Below are positions 34,613-43,661 of a stretch of DNA of 64,000 nt, piece by piece; position 1 is the stretch's first letter, and every line of letters starts with the position of its first letter. This stretch comes from Bacteroidia bacterium (GTDB lineage Bacteria; Bacteroidota; Bacteroidia; Palsa-965). A program made the position numbers and the translations under genes. The DNA lies in the NCBI GenBank assembly GCA_025454955.1, contig JALONL010000007.1, forward strand, positions 115,532-179,531. The letters are read 5' to 3'. The notes under the pieces are model-generated. The model worked only from the letters and a program-made list of their open reading frames with translations, was not told the origin of the DNA and did no database searches.

Positions 34613-35133
34613 ACCTCGTGGCGTTTTACCTGAAAGGTAAATTCGGTCTTTTCGGTTTCGTCGAGTGTGCCGAGCACTTTGTTTTTGAGCCCTTCTTTAA
34701 AAGCCGCCACGCGCTCCAGCAAAGCCGGATCGGCAGCCGCAATAATTTGTGCGGCAAGAATACCCGCATTTTGCGCCGCATTGAGCGCCACAGTGGCCAC
34801 CGGCACACCGTTGGGCATTTGAAGAATGGAAAGGATGGAGTCCCAGCCGTCGATGGAATTGGACGATTTTACCGGCACGCCTACCACCGGCAGCGGCGTA
34901 AGCGAAGCCACCATACCCGGAAGATGTGCCGCACCTCCGGCTCCGGCAATAATTACCTTCAACCCGCGCCCGGCCGCCGAACGGGCATAATCCACCATAC
35001 GCTCGGGCGTGCGGTGTGCCGACACTACGGTAATTTCAAACGGAACCTGAAACTGTTCGAGAATTGCGGCGGCTTCCTTCATTACAGGAAGATCGGAAGC
35101 ACTGCCCATGATTATACCGGCTAATGGTTGCAT
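34609..35133 (-). CDS. purE: N5-carboxyaminoimidazole ribonucleotide mutase
   Basis: 174 residues, standard class I PurE: IIMGSASDLPVM at the N-terminus (nucleotide loop), VVSAHRTPERM with the catalytic His, AGAGGAAHLPGMVAS, and GVPVKSSNSIDGWDSILSILQMPNGVPVATVALNAAQNAGILA. It converts N5-CAIR made by PurK into CAIR in purine synthesis. In many Bacteroidota purK and purE are adjacent, whereas here 2.3 kb of other DNA separates them in the same orientation. It ends at its own terminator. Confidence 0.97.
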   Translation of the reverse strand: MQPLAGIIMGSASDLPVMKEAAAILEQFQVPFEITVVSAHRTPERMVDYARSAAGRGLKVIIAGAGGAAHLPGMVASLTPLPVVGVPVKSSNSIDGWDSILSILQMPNGVPVATVALNAAQNAGILAAQIIAAADPALLERVAAFKEGLKNKVLGTLDETEKTEFTFQVKRHEV

Positions 35134-35261
35134 GGGGACAAAAGTACAGGTTTGGGGGGAATTGGGGGGATCTTGTGCTTACAGAAGTTATAAATCTGAC
35201 TATGTGAATTTACTTATATTTACGGGGTGACAGAAGTTTTGAACAACCAACGAAACGAAAA

Positions 35262-36785
35262 ATGACGGACATTTTAATTCTGCAAGAAAGGATAAAAAAT
35301 TCCATTCTTGTTGGAGAAAGTGATTTCAGAGAGTTTAAATCTGCTTTAGAAGGAAGACCAGATAGTAAAAAACCTCGTCTGGCCAAGAAAATATGCGACG
35401 ACATAGCTGAGGCTTTAGTTGCTTTTGCCAATACAGATGGTGGAGAAATAATTATTGGTGTGGAAGATGATACAACAATAACAGGAGTTCCACATAATGA
35501 TGAAGATATTGAGATGATGCTTAATTCCCCCAAAACTCATGTTTACGAAGGGCAGGAATTACCAATGGTATATAAATTGAAAGCTGTAATTGAGGGAAAA
35601 ATTGTGTTATTTTTTCAGGTGGATAAGGGAAGTTCAGAAATATATCAGCTTCGTGATGGCAGGGTAATGCGTAGAAATGAAAAACGCCAGACCGTGCCTG
35701 CAAATGTTAAAAAACTTCAATTTGACCAGCAGGAGATTAAATCAAGAGAATATGACAGGCAGTTTGTTGATGGTGCAATAGTAGCTGATTTAGATATTTC
35801 ATTACTTCAATCTTTAGCTGACAGTTATTTGAAAGGTTATACGGTTGAAAGGTATTTGCAACATTTAGGCTTAGCACAATATGCAGCCAACGGATTACGA
35901 CTCACACGAGCAGCAGTATTGTTGTTTGCAAAAGATATTCAACGGTGGCATCCCCGCTGTCAGGTAAGATTTATCAAAATAGCAGGAACAGAATTACTAT
36001 CCGGCGAAAAATATAATGTGATAAGTGATGAGTTTGTGCAAGGCAATATCCATGAATTAATATTCAAGTCATGGGAATCAATGCGCCCTTATTTAGCCTT
36101 TAGGACTGAATTTGGGGCAAACGCTCAATTTGAGCAGAAATTCATTTATCCGGAAGATGCTTGCAAAGAAGCTATTCTGAATGCTATTGCTCATAGAGAT
36201 TATTCTAACAGCAACGGTATTGAAGTACATATTTTCAACGACCGGATGGAAATTAAAAGTCCCGGAGCTTTACTCTCTACTTTAACTATTCAGGATTTGG
36301 AGGCTCTTGATAACAGACACGAATCGAGAAATGCCAAAATTGCTTATACCTTGAAGGTTAGCAAATTGATGAGGGAAATGGGGGAAGGCATGAAACGCAT
36401 TTTTATGTTAATGCAGCAAAATGAACTTCAAAAACCTAAATTATATTCAAATACAGTTTGGTTTACTGTAACTCTGTTTAATAAATCTGTTTTCTCCCCG
36501 ATACAAGAGGAATTTCTGCGTTTATTTTCAGATTTTGAATTAAGTGCGATTCAAAAACGAATACTTATTGCAGGGATGAATGATAAAGAATTATCACCTG
36601 CTGACATTTACTCTGCTATGAATACCAATGACAGAGATACTTATGACAAAGAAGTGACTTACCTGAGAAAATTTAATTTACTAAAACAGATTCGAACAAA
36701 TCCCGAAGCACTTATGCTTTCCCAAAAAAATAAAATTGACAAGCAGAAAATAGGACGCTTTAAGGTGGTAATACCAAGAAAATAA
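35262..36785 (+). CDS. AlbA_2 (Schlafen-like) domain ATP-binding protein
   Basis: 507 residues. An AlbA_2 domain spans about 15-135 (SDFREFKSALEG, IAEALVAFANTDGGEIIIGVEDD, GRVMRRNEKR). A HATPase_c_4-like segment at about 290-390 (EDACKEAILNAIAHRDYS, IKSPGALLSTLTIQDL, MGEGMKRIFMLM) and a winged-helix-like C-terminus follow. This architecture is annotated as RecG-related or transcriptional regulator and is often found in accessory and defence regions; its biochemical role is unsettled. The DNA is clearly richer in A and T than the flanking genes and the gene runs against the pur genes, so horizontal acquisition is likely. It stands alone with no obvious operon partner. Confidence 0.85.
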   Translation: MTDILILQERIKNSILVGESDFREFKSALEGRPDSKKPRLAKKICDDIAEALVAFANTDGGEIIIGVEDDTTITGVPHNDEDIEMMLNSPKTHVYEGQELPMVYKLKAVIEGKIVLFFQVDKGSSEIYQLRDGRVMRRNEKRQTVPANVKKLQFDQQEIKSREYDRQFVDGAIVADLDISLLQSLADSYLKGYTVERYLQHLGLAQYAANGLRLTRAAVLLFAKDIQRWHPRCQVRFIKIAGTELLSGEKYNVISDEFVQGNIHELIFKSWESMRPYLAFRTEFGANAQFEQKFIYPEDACKEAILNAIAHRDYSNSNGIEVHIFNDRMEIKSPGALLSTLTIQDLEALDNRHESRNAKIAYTLKVSKLMREMGEGMKRIFMLMQQNELQKPKLYSNTVWFTVTLFNKSVFSPIQEEFLRLFSDFELSAIQKRILIAGMNDKELSPADIYSAMNTNDRDTYDKEVTYLRKFNLLKQIRTNPEALMLSQKNKIDKQKIGRFKVVIPRK

Positions 36786-36822
36786 ATCCAGTAGTACTAA
36801 TCTAATTTTTAATCATTATACA

Positions 36823-37087
36823 AGCTTAATGGCAGAATACTTACAAAAGCATTCATTGCCATTGCTGAGAATATTTTATTCTTTGAATAAAGAGGTGAGT
36901 TTGATAACGGAGGGTATGAAAAAATCGGAATTCCCGATTTTTCTATTGAACCGGCTGATTATCTCAATCCGGATGGAATCATCTCAGTAAGATGATGTTT
37001 AAAAAAGCATTGGAAACTAAAGCCTCTGCAATAGTCAGCGAATAAATAAAGAAAATGCGTGAGAAAAATTTAGCTAAAGAAGCATAA
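36823..37087 (+). pseudogene. Gene remnants in an AT-rich spacer
   Basis: This interval has no intact gene but shows short protein-like runs broken by stops and frame changes. From 36830 one frame reads NGRILTKAFIAIAENILFFE, stop, then RGEFDNGGYEKIGIPDFSIE continuing into PADYLNPDGIISVR, stop. Further on, KKALETKASAIVSE, stop, IKKMREKNLAKEA, stop looks like a C-terminus with one nonsense codon. Base composition matches the AlbA_2 gene. I interpret this as debris of one or two acquired genes; the families are not recognised. Confidence 0.35.
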
Positions 37088-37111
37088 AGAACCCGCAACT
37101 ACAGCATAAGA

Positions 37112-37411
37112 TCAGCTATACACCGCCGCACCTTCACTCTCCAGCACTTCCATCTGAATTACCGAATGAAGCGTAATATAACGCCCATCGCGGGTTTCGG
37201 AATCAATAAAGTCGTTGATACGCTGCTGGAGCATTTTCAGGGCCTGAATGCGGCTTTTCGACTGAAGAATCTCCTCATCGTTGGAGGAAGTAATGATGCG
37301 CTCGGTGTGATAACGGAGTTTGGCATCGGTAAGTAAGTGAAGCACTTTTTTAGCTTCCTGGGCAGTAAAACGCCCTTCGAGCAACGAGAAATCAGCAACT
37401 AATGCAGCCAT
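37112..37411 (-). CDS. Small helical protein of unknown function (99 aa)
   Basis: 99 residues, predicted mostly helical (FTAQEAKKVLHLLTDAKLRYHTERI, SRIQALKMLQQRINDFIDSET), with no signal peptide or membrane segment. It follows purK by 76 bases on the same strand and has the GC-richer composition of the chromosome, not of the AT-rich insert beside it. Codon use and the clean start after a short spacer suggest a real gene. I do not recognise the family. Confidence 0.6.
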   Translation of the reverse strand: MAALVADFSLLEGRFTAQEAKKVLHLLTDAKLRYHTERIITSSNDEEILQSKSRIQALKMLQQRINDFIDSETRDGRYITLHSVIQMEVLESEGAAVYS

Positions 37412-37487
37412 GAAACAAATGTAGCCCTAAAAGGCCCACGCGAAATTAAAATGCCGGAGCTTTAACCCGGCTTTAACGCCGCTTTAA

Positions 37488-38618
37488 TCAGGCAATCACT
37501 TTAAGCGTGTTCTTCACGAAATGCGCTTTTTGCCTTGCTTCTTCGAGTGTGGCGGCGGTTATGGTGATGTGTCCCATTTTGCGGAAAGGCTTGGTAAAAC
37601 GCTTTCCGTAAAGATGCACATACACACCCGGCTCGGCCATAATCTGTTCGATGCCCTGATACACGGCTGTGCCTTCAAATCCTTTCTCGCCGAGCAGATT
37701 TACCATTACACTGGGCTGAATGAGAGCGGTATCACCCAGCGGCAGACCGAAAATGGCGCGCAGATGCTGTTCGTATTGCGAAGTGATGTTGCCTTCGATG
37801 GTTTGGTGGCCGCTGTTGTGCGGACGGGGCGCAATTTCATTTACCAGCACTTTGCCATCGCGGGTGAGGAAAAGTTCAACCGCCAGCAGGCCCACGATGC
37901 CTAATTTTTCGGCCACTAATTCGGCAATGCGTTTGGCTTCGTGTTCGATTTCGGGGGCAATTTGTGCGGGCGAAAATAAAAACTCCACTAAGTTGGCTTC
38001 GGGGTTAAACTCCATATCCACCACAGGAAAGCTTTTTATTTCGCCGCGGGTGCTGCGGGCTACAATTACGGCCAGTTCTTTTTCAAAGTCCACAAACTTT
38101 TCGAGCACGCTGGGTGCGTCGAATGCTTTGTCGAGGTTTGCCGGATCGGTTAGTGGTGTTACACCTTTTCCGTCGTAGCCGCCTTTGCGGAGTTTTTGCA
38201 TGAACGGGAAAGAAGCCGCGTGCTGCGCAATTTCGCTTTTGTTGTTTACCAGTTCAAACGGTGCGGTGGGAATGCCATTGGCGCGGTAAAATTCCTTTTG
38301 CAAACCTTTGTCCTGAATAATGCGAAGCACAGCGGGCTGCGGATATACAGGCACACCTTCCTGTTCGAGTTTTTCGAGGGCATCCACATTCACATGCTCG
38401 ATTTCGATGGTAAGCAGATCGGCTTTTTTGCCAAATGCATACACGGTATCAAAATCGTGCAGGCTTCCGTTTGTGAATGAATGACTGATCGACTTACAGG
38501 GCGCATCGGCATCGGGGTCGAGCGTATGAACCGGAATATTGAGACTGATTGCGTCCTGAATAAGCATACGGCCAAGCTGACCGCCGCCAAGTACACCAAG
38601 CTGATAATTTGGAAACAT
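37488..38618 (-). CDS. purK: N5-carboxyaminoimidazole ribonucleotide synthase
   Basis: 376 residues from ATG 38618 (MFPNYQLGVLGGGQLGRML), the usual PurK start; the in-frame ATG at 38663 would add 15 residues not found in the family. It is an ATP-grasp enzyme: LRKGGYDGKGV in the central domain, EKFVDFEKELAVIVAR, NEIAPRPHNSGHQTIEG in the metal/ATP site, and a C-terminal lid (GHITITAATLEEARQKA). It carboxylates aminoimidazole ribonucleotide using ATP and bicarbonate. The product goes to PurE, encoded 2.3 kb downstream. Confidence 0.97.
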   Translation of the reverse strand: MFPNYQLGVLGGGQLGRMLIQDAISLNIPVHTLDPDADAPCKSISHSFTNGSLHDFDTVYAFGKKADLLTIEIEHVNVDALEKLEQEGVPVYPQPAVLRIIQDKGLQKEFYRANGIPTAPFELVNNKSEIAQHAASFPFMQKLRKGGYDGKGVTPLTDPANLDKAFDAPSVLEKFVDFEKELAVIVARSTRGEIKSFPVVDMEFNPEANLVEFLFSPAQIAPEIEHEAKRIAELVAEKLGIVGLLAVELFLTRDGKVLVNEIAPRPHNSGHQTIEGNITSQYEQHLRAIFGLPLGDTALIQPSVMVNLLGEKGFEGTAVYQGIEQIMAEPGVYVHLYGKRFTKPFRKMGHITITAATLEEARQKAHFVKNTLKVIA

Positions 38619-38732
38619 GCGGCAAAGATAAGCGGCTGCAGCCAATCTTCTGTGCTCAGGCATTCATTGCCGCATATTCTGCATTCTGCCGCAGTTTAAC
38701 AGGCTTTCCGGCCGGCGAAACTCAACCGGGTG

Positions 38733-39554
38733 CTATTTCTTTTTATGCAATAATTCCAGTGCATTATATACGCTGCGGTGCAAAATAGTGGCGTGTGTTT
38801 CGTGAGGAAGATAATCGAAATACACAAACGCATTACCTGCACCGCGTTTAAGCGTCCGGCTCAGTGCGCGGGCATCTCTGCGCATGATGCGGTGTTCGTG
38901 GCCTACTGAAACATAAATGCGCTTTGCCCCGGGACTGTTTTCTTTCATCAGCGCCGGAGCCTGTTTGAGCAATGACTCATTATCCCACCACAAACTGGGG
39001 CTTACAATAATGTACGTTTCAAACAAATCGGGCTTTTTGAGAAGTACTTCCGTTGCCAGCAATCCTCCCAGCGACTGACCGATAAGTGTACGGTTTCCGT
39101 TTATTCTGAAGTGGGAACCGATATAGGGTTGAAGCTCTTTTTCGATGAACGAAATAAATTTGGCCGAACCTCCGGAAGTGGGAAAATCCTGCTTGTCTTT
39201 GGCAATAGTGGTGGGAAAAGTAAAGTCGCGTTTACGGTCTGTATTGGCAATTCCTACCACAATAGAAGGATTCATGAGTTCGTACATGGTCATAAACTGC
39301 GTGAGTCCGGCAATGTGCGGAAAATCTTCGTCGGCCGCCCCGTCGAGCAGATAGATTACAGGAAAAGTACGCGAAGAATCGGCCTCATACTCCATAGGCA
39401 GATAAATATTGAGCGTGCGCATCTCGCCCAGCCCGGCCGACCAAAGCTGATGAATTACGCCCATTGTAAATGGCCGTGGAGGTGCCGGAGTATTGGTTTG
39501 CGCAACGAGTTTTACCGAAAAGAAAATGAAAAGAAAAATACCTCGTGTTTTCAT
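38733..39554 (-). CDS. Secreted esterase of the esterase-D/IroE type
   Basis: 273 residues from ATG 39554, which gives a clean signal peptide (MKTRGIFLFIFFSVKLVAQ). The alpha/beta hydrolase core shows FPVIYLLDGAADEDFPHI, nucleophile GQSLGGLLATEVL (GxSxGG), SPSLWWDNESLL and a terminal catalytic His in ETHATILHRS. The family includes enterochelin esterase IroE-like and esterase D-like enzymes acting on small esters. No siderophore genes are nearby, so the natural substrate is unknown. It is flanked by purK and a YcxB-like gene on the same strand, each with its own spacer. Confidence 0.85.
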   Translation of the reverse strand: MKTRGIFLFIFFSVKLVAQTNTPAPPRPFTMGVIHQLWSAGLGEMRTLNIYLPMEYEADSSRTFPVIYLLDGAADEDFPHIAGLTQFMTMYELMNPSIVVGIANTDRKRDFTFPTTIAKDKQDFPTSGGSAKFISFIEKELQPYIGSHFRINGNRTLIGQSLGGLLATEVLLKKPDLFETYIIVSPSLWWDNESLLKQAPALMKENSPGAKRIYVSVGHEHRIMRRDARALSRTLKRGAGNAFVYFDYLPHETHATILHRSVYNALELLHKKK

Positions 39555-39618
39555 CGTAGTTCTGGTGTTGAATATTTTTTCGTTGCTGCACCTGCACACA
39601 ACCCAATACTGAAGGCTG

Positions 39619-40161
39619 TTAAATCACACTGCGGCTCATGAGTTCTTTCGTTTGCTTACGTATCAGTTCTTTCAGTTCATTGTAAGACACACCGCAAACA
39701 GCCCGGGATACCAGAAACAAAAGTTTCGATTTCCCGTCAAACACCATCAATACATCTTCCTCTTCGTGAGAAAAAACACATTCCGACCATTTAAAGGAAG
39801 TGGATTCCGTATTTTTTTTCCAGCTAATTTTTTCCTCATCGGCACTGAGTTTCAGCTTATGTGTTTCGAACTTTTCTTCCTCCAGCCATTTTTCGATACC
39901 GTATTTTGCCTTACGCGCACGGCGGTAGCTTAACCGCATGAAAATGGCAAACAGCGGGAAAGCAAGCAAAATGAGCCACACAAAAATTAAGCTTCGCGTT
40001 ACGGCAAAAAGCGCGGCATTGAGCACAAGAATGGCAATGAGCCGCCAGAGCATTTTGCGTATATCGAGTCGTGTAGCCTTTAGCCTGAAATCGGCGTAGG
40101 CGAGCCACATTTTACGGTGCGCTTCGGGTGTAACGGTGGCTTCAAATTCTATTTTACTCAT
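39619..40161 (-). CDS. YcxB-like membrane protein
   Basis: 180 residues. A short N-terminal strand region (MSKIEFEATVTPEAHRKM) is followed by two adjacent transmembrane helices (about 40-75, LWRLIAILVLNAALFAVTRSLIFVWLILLAFPLFAIFM) and a soluble C-terminal beta domain with HKLKLSADEEKISWKKNTESTSFKW, the YcxB pattern. The function of the family is unknown. Its ATG overlaps the threonine aldolase stop by four bases (ATGA at 40158-40161), so it is translated as the second gene of that pair. Confidence 0.75.
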   Translation of the reverse strand: MSKIEFEATVTPEAHRKMWLAYADFRLKATRLDIRKMLWRLIAILVLNAALFAVTRSLIFVWLILLAFPLFAIFMRLSYRRARKAKYGIEKWLEEEKFETHKLKLSADEEKISWKKNTESTSFKWSECVFSHEEEDVLMVFDGKSKLLFLVSRAVCGVSYNELKELIRKQTKELMSRSVI

Positions 40162-41180
40162 ACGGCAACAGCTTTGAGTACGCTCACGGTTTTGTCGAGC
40201 ATGTTGTCGGTGAAATCGAGGTGCGTCACGAGCCGCACGGTTTGCGGGCCAAACTGTACAGCTTTGATGCCCTCACCGGCTAATTTTTGCAGGAATGCCT
40301 CAACGGGTATGCGCTCATCGAGTGTAAAAATGACGATGTTGGTTTCGGTGGGCAACTGGCTTTTTATGTAGGGCAGCGCGGCCACAGTTTCGGCAAGTAC
40401 CGTGGCGCGTTTATGATCGTCGGTAAGACGGTTTATGTGATGGTCGAGCGCATAAATGCCCGCCGCTGCCATGTAACCGGCCTGTCTCATGCCACCGCCA
40501 AACACTTTGCGTACACGCCGGGCCTGAGCAATAAAACTGCGGCTGCCCAGCAACACCGAACCGGCCGGTGCGCCAAGTCCTTTGGAAAGGCACACCGAAA
40601 TGGAATCGAAACAGGCTCCGGTTTGCAGCGTGGTTTGCCCGGAGGCGGCCAGCGCATTGAAAATACGTGCGCCATCGAGGTGGCAGGCTAATTTGTGCTG
40701 CTGTGCGGCCTGGTAAATCTGCACCAATGTTTCGCTGTCGTAGTAGCTGCCACCGGCCCTGTTGGCTGTATTTTCAACCGACACCAAACTCGTGCGTGCC
40801 AGCCAGTCGAAATTGGCATTTACGCAGGCTGTTACCTGCGCAGCGGTCATGCGTCCGCGGTTGCCTTCCACCAGCCTTGCCTGCACCCCCGAATTGCGGC
40901 TTATGCCTCCGCCTTCGTAATGGTAGATATGCGAATTCTGTTCGCAGATTACCTCATCGCCGGGGCGGGTGTGTACGTTTATGGCAATCTGGTTGGTCAT
41001 GGTGCCCGAAGGACAAAACAGCCCGGCCTCATGTCCGAAAAGCGCGGCAGTTTTGGCTTCCAGCGCATTTACGGTGGGGTCTTCGCCAAATACATCGTCG
41101 CCCACCGGGGCACTGAACATGGCTTCGAGCATACCCGGCGTGGGACGGGTAACGGTATCGCTGCGCAAATCAATAATCAT
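40158..41180 (-). CDS. ltaE: Low-specificity L-threonine aldolase
   Basis: 340 residues from ATG 41180 (MIIDLRSDTVTRPTPGM), the invariant family start; the upstream ATG at 41225 is ignored. It is a fold-type I PLP enzyme: His84 for ring stacking (QNSHIYHYEGGG), CHLDGARIFNA with the Asp that contacts the pyridine nitrogen, and PLP Lys200 in SVCLSKGLGAPAGS. It cleaves L-threonine/allo-threonine to glycine and acetaldehyde in the cytoplasm. First gene of a two-gene unit with the YcxB-like protein, divergent from the subtilase gene. Confidence 0.95.
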   Translation of the reverse strand: MIIDLRSDTVTRPTPGMLEAMFSAPVGDDVFGEDPTVNALEAKTAALFGHEAGLFCPSGTMTNQIAINVHTRPGDEVICEQNSHIYHYEGGGISRNSGVQARLVEGNRGRMTAAQVTACVNANFDWLARTSLVSVENTANRAGGSYYDSETLVQIYQAAQQHKLACHLDGARIFNALAASGQTTLQTGACFDSISVCLSKGLGAPAGSVLLGSRSFIAQARRVRKVFGGGMRQAGYMAAAGIYALDHHINRLTDDHKRATVLAETVAALPYIKSQLPTETNIVIFTLDERIPVEAFLQKLAGEGIKAVQFGPQTVRLVTHLDFTDNMLDKTVSVLKAVAV

Positions 41181-41270
41181 AGCCGCGAAAGTACGATTTC
41201 GGCGCGGCATGAGGGAATTTTGCATATTTGTAATTCAGCGACACACCTAAGTTCCGACTGCCCTGTAAAA

Positions 41271-42836
41271 ATGCCAAAACTCATTCTCTTCTGCCTGCTT
41301 GCCCTGCAGCCGCTGTTAAGTGCTGCACAGCAAAACTGGTGGGTATATTTTACCGATAAGAAAGACTGTACTTTCGACCCGTACAGCTATTTTGCTCCCG
41401 AAGCCATTGCACGGCGCAAAGCACAGGGGCTGCCGGTGTGCGATTCTACCGATTACCCGGTTTCGCCGGCCTACATTGCACAGGTGCAAACGATGGTCGC
41501 CCAAACCGGCCATGCCTCGCGCTGGTTTAATGCCTTGGGCGTGGAAGCCACCGCCGAGCAGGCCGCACAACTGCGCACACTTCCGTTTGTGCGCAGCGTG
41601 GAACCGCAAAGCACCTGGAACTGGACAGCCGCCACCGCCGACACGGTAAACGAATGGCCTTTCAAAGAGGCCAAACCCTACGACCATTTGCAACCCCTGC
41701 AGGCGCAGTACTTTGCCGACAGCGGCTACAAAGCCAAAGGCATCGTAATAGCCATACTCGATGTGGGCTTTCACGGTGCCGATAAACACGAGGCATTTAC
41801 ACAACTCTATTTCAACAACCGCGTAAAAGCCACATTCGATTTCGTGGAAAACGACTGGAATGTGTATGAAAACCGCGAAGACCACGGCACCATGGTGCTT
41901 ACCTGTCTGGCCGGCTACTTTGGCAAATACCAGTTGGGCATGGCCCCCGAAGCCACTTACCTGCTGGCCCGCATCTCGCGCAATTTCGGCAACCAGTACC
42001 GCGGCGAAGAACGCTGGGTGGCCGCCATGGAATGGGCCGACCAGCAGGGCGCAAACATCATCAACACCTCGGGCGGGCCAAACGAAGAGGCTTATTTCCG
42101 CGAACAGATTGACGGAAAAACAGCCATCATTACCCGCGCCGGAAACATGGCCGCACGAAAAGGAATATTGGTGGTGGCCGCCGCCGGAAACAACGGCGAA
42201 TACGAACGCGCATTCCTGCTCCCGCCTTCCGATGCCGACAGCGTGCTTACCGTGGCCGCCATAAACAACATCGGCCTGCACGCCGACTACAGCGCCACCG
42301 GCCCCACCTGGGACTTCCGCCGCAAACCCGATGTATGCGCCCCCGGCGATGCCCCCGTGGCCGACGGCCGTGGAAAATACATCATGGCCGAAGGCACCTC
42401 ATTCTCCTGCCCCATTGTAGCCGGCATGGCCGCCTGCCTGATGCAGAAATACCCCGCCATTACCGTAATGGGCGTGGCCGACTCGCTGCGCAAATCGTGC
42501 AACCGCTATCCGTATTACGACTACATGCACGGATACGGAATTCCGCAGGCCTCGTACTTTTTTGGTACACCAAAACCGCCCGCGGCAAACAACCTCAGCT
42601 TTGAACGCACCGGCGATTCGCTGCTCGTAAAACTTAAACCCGAAGCCGTGCCCGCTTTCGGCGCTACTGCCTCGCCGCTTTTTTACAGCCTCGAAGATGC
42701 AAAAGGACGTATTTACGAATACCATGTAATTCGTCCCGGCAGCGCCACACCGGTTATTCTCCCCGGCTCGAAACGCAGTGCGGGCGGACGTATTCACGTT
42801 TATTACGAAGGATATTATGCGAGCTATGCGTTTTAG
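41271..42836 (+). CDS. Secreted subtilisin-like serine protease (S8)
   Basis: 521 residues from ATG 41271, with signal peptide LILFCLLALQPLLSAAQ. The catalytic triad is complete: Asp164 (AILDVGFHG), His205 (EDHGTMVL) and Ser377 (EGTSFSCPIVAGMAA), with oxyanion Asn307 (AAAGNNGE). The propeptide-like region 21-140 includes WNALGVEATAEQAAQL-type I9-like features. The C-terminal 100 residues are beta-rich without a recognisable T9SS sorting signal, so the protease may remain periplasmic or be secreted another way. A longer frame opening at 40695 is antisense to the aldolase and is rejected. It overlaps the next gene by 20 bases. Confidence 0.92.
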   Translation: MPKLILFCLLALQPLLSAAQQNWWVYFTDKKDCTFDPYSYFAPEAIARRKAQGLPVCDSTDYPVSPAYIAQVQTMVAQTGHASRWFNALGVEATAEQAAQLRTLPFVRSVEPQSTWNWTAATADTVNEWPFKEAKPYDHLQPLQAQYFADSGYKAKGIVIAILDVGFHGADKHEAFTQLYFNNRVKATFDFVENDWNVYENREDHGTMVLTCLAGYFGKYQLGMAPEATYLLARISRNFGNQYRGEERWVAAMEWADQQGANIINTSGGPNEEAYFREQIDGKTAIITRAGNMAARKGILVVAAAGNNGEYERAFLLPPSDADSVLTVAAINNIGLHADYSATGPTWDFRRKPDVCAPGDAPVADGRGKYIMAEGTSFSCPIVAGMAACLMQKYPAITVMGVADSLRKSCNRYPYYDYMHGYGIPQASYFFGTPKPPAANNLSFERTGDSLLVKLKPEAVPAFGATASPLFYSLEDAKGRIYEYHVIRPGSATPVILPGSKRSAGGRIHVYYEGYYASYAF

Positions 42837-43551
42837 GTTTTTACTTCTGTTGCTTTTGTGCGGTGCCGCAGGCACGGCACAAAACATTCACGAAACGGTG
42901 GATACCACACAGCGCATTCCGCGCATGGGGCCCAACCGGTTGTTTCATTACGACCTGTGCATGGGTGCAGGATTTATTGCCGGGCCCGAGCAAAACGGGG
43001 CAGCAATAAACTGGTGGTCGAGTTCGGTGTCGTTCTCGGCAAGAGGAAAACTCAAACTCTGGTCGTGGGAATCGATTGTGCTCGATCTGGGTTATCGTTA
43101 CGACCGTTACAGCATTAACCAGAAAAAACCGAAACGACTCCCGGTTGATCCGCTCGCGCATCAGCGCGAACGAATTTCGGTGAGCAATCTTTCGCTGGCA
43201 TTTTGCAACCGCATTAGTTTAGGCAAACACGGCAATGTGCAGGGACGTTATATTGATGCCGGAGTGTATGCCGACTGGGCTTTCCGCGCCACCAATGTAT
43301 ATCTCGATCAGTTCTTCGACTCGAACGGCCCGGCAGGACGCGAGCGGATTAAGACTAAACTTTCGCAACTGAATTATATTGAGCCGCTCAACTACGGATT
43401 GGTGTTTCGCATAGGCAGCGACAATGCCGCATTCTTCGGCCAATGGAGACTCAACGAACTCATTATCGACGGTGCCGACCGGAATTATCCAGATCTTCCA
43501 CAGCTCATTTTCGGGGTTCAGGTTACAGGCTGGCTTTCTGGAAAATATTGA
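42817..43551 (+). CDS. Outer-membrane beta-barrel protein of unknown function
   Basis: 244 residues from ATG 42817, preceded by GAAGGA; ATG 42826 is an alternative. The signal peptide is MRFRFLLLLLLCGAAGTAQ. The mature part alternates polar and aromatic residues in short strands (WWSSSVSFSARGKLKLWSWE, RYIDAGVYADWAF, YGLVFRIGSDN) and ends VTGWLSGKY with a terminal aromatic, typical of barrels. It overlaps the end of the subtilase gene, so the two are likely one transcript. No specific family is recognised. Confidence 0.75.
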   Translation: MRAMRFRFLLLLLLCGAAGTAQNIHETVDTTQRIPRMGPNRLFHYDLCMGAGFIAGPEQNGAAINWWSSSVSFSARGKLKLWSWESIVLDLGYRYDRYSINQKKPKRLPVDPLAHQRERISVSNLSLAFCNRISLGKHGNVQGRYIDAGVYADWAFRATNVYLDQFFDSNGPAGRERIKTKLSQLNYIEPLNYGLVFRIGSDNAAFFGQWRLNELIIDGADRNYPDLPQLIFGVQVTGWLSGKY

Positions 43552-43661
43552 GCCCGGATTAAATATGAATTTTCCGCTGGGATTTCACCCGCTAAATGCT
43601 ATCTTAACATTCAATAAATCAACAGGGCTTCTTCTTTCAATAAGTCCATGAAATTCTGATT

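Noticed and set aside
40695..41270. N-terminal extension of the subtilase
   Set aside because: The extension is antisense to threonine aldolase; the signal peptide begins at ATG 41271.
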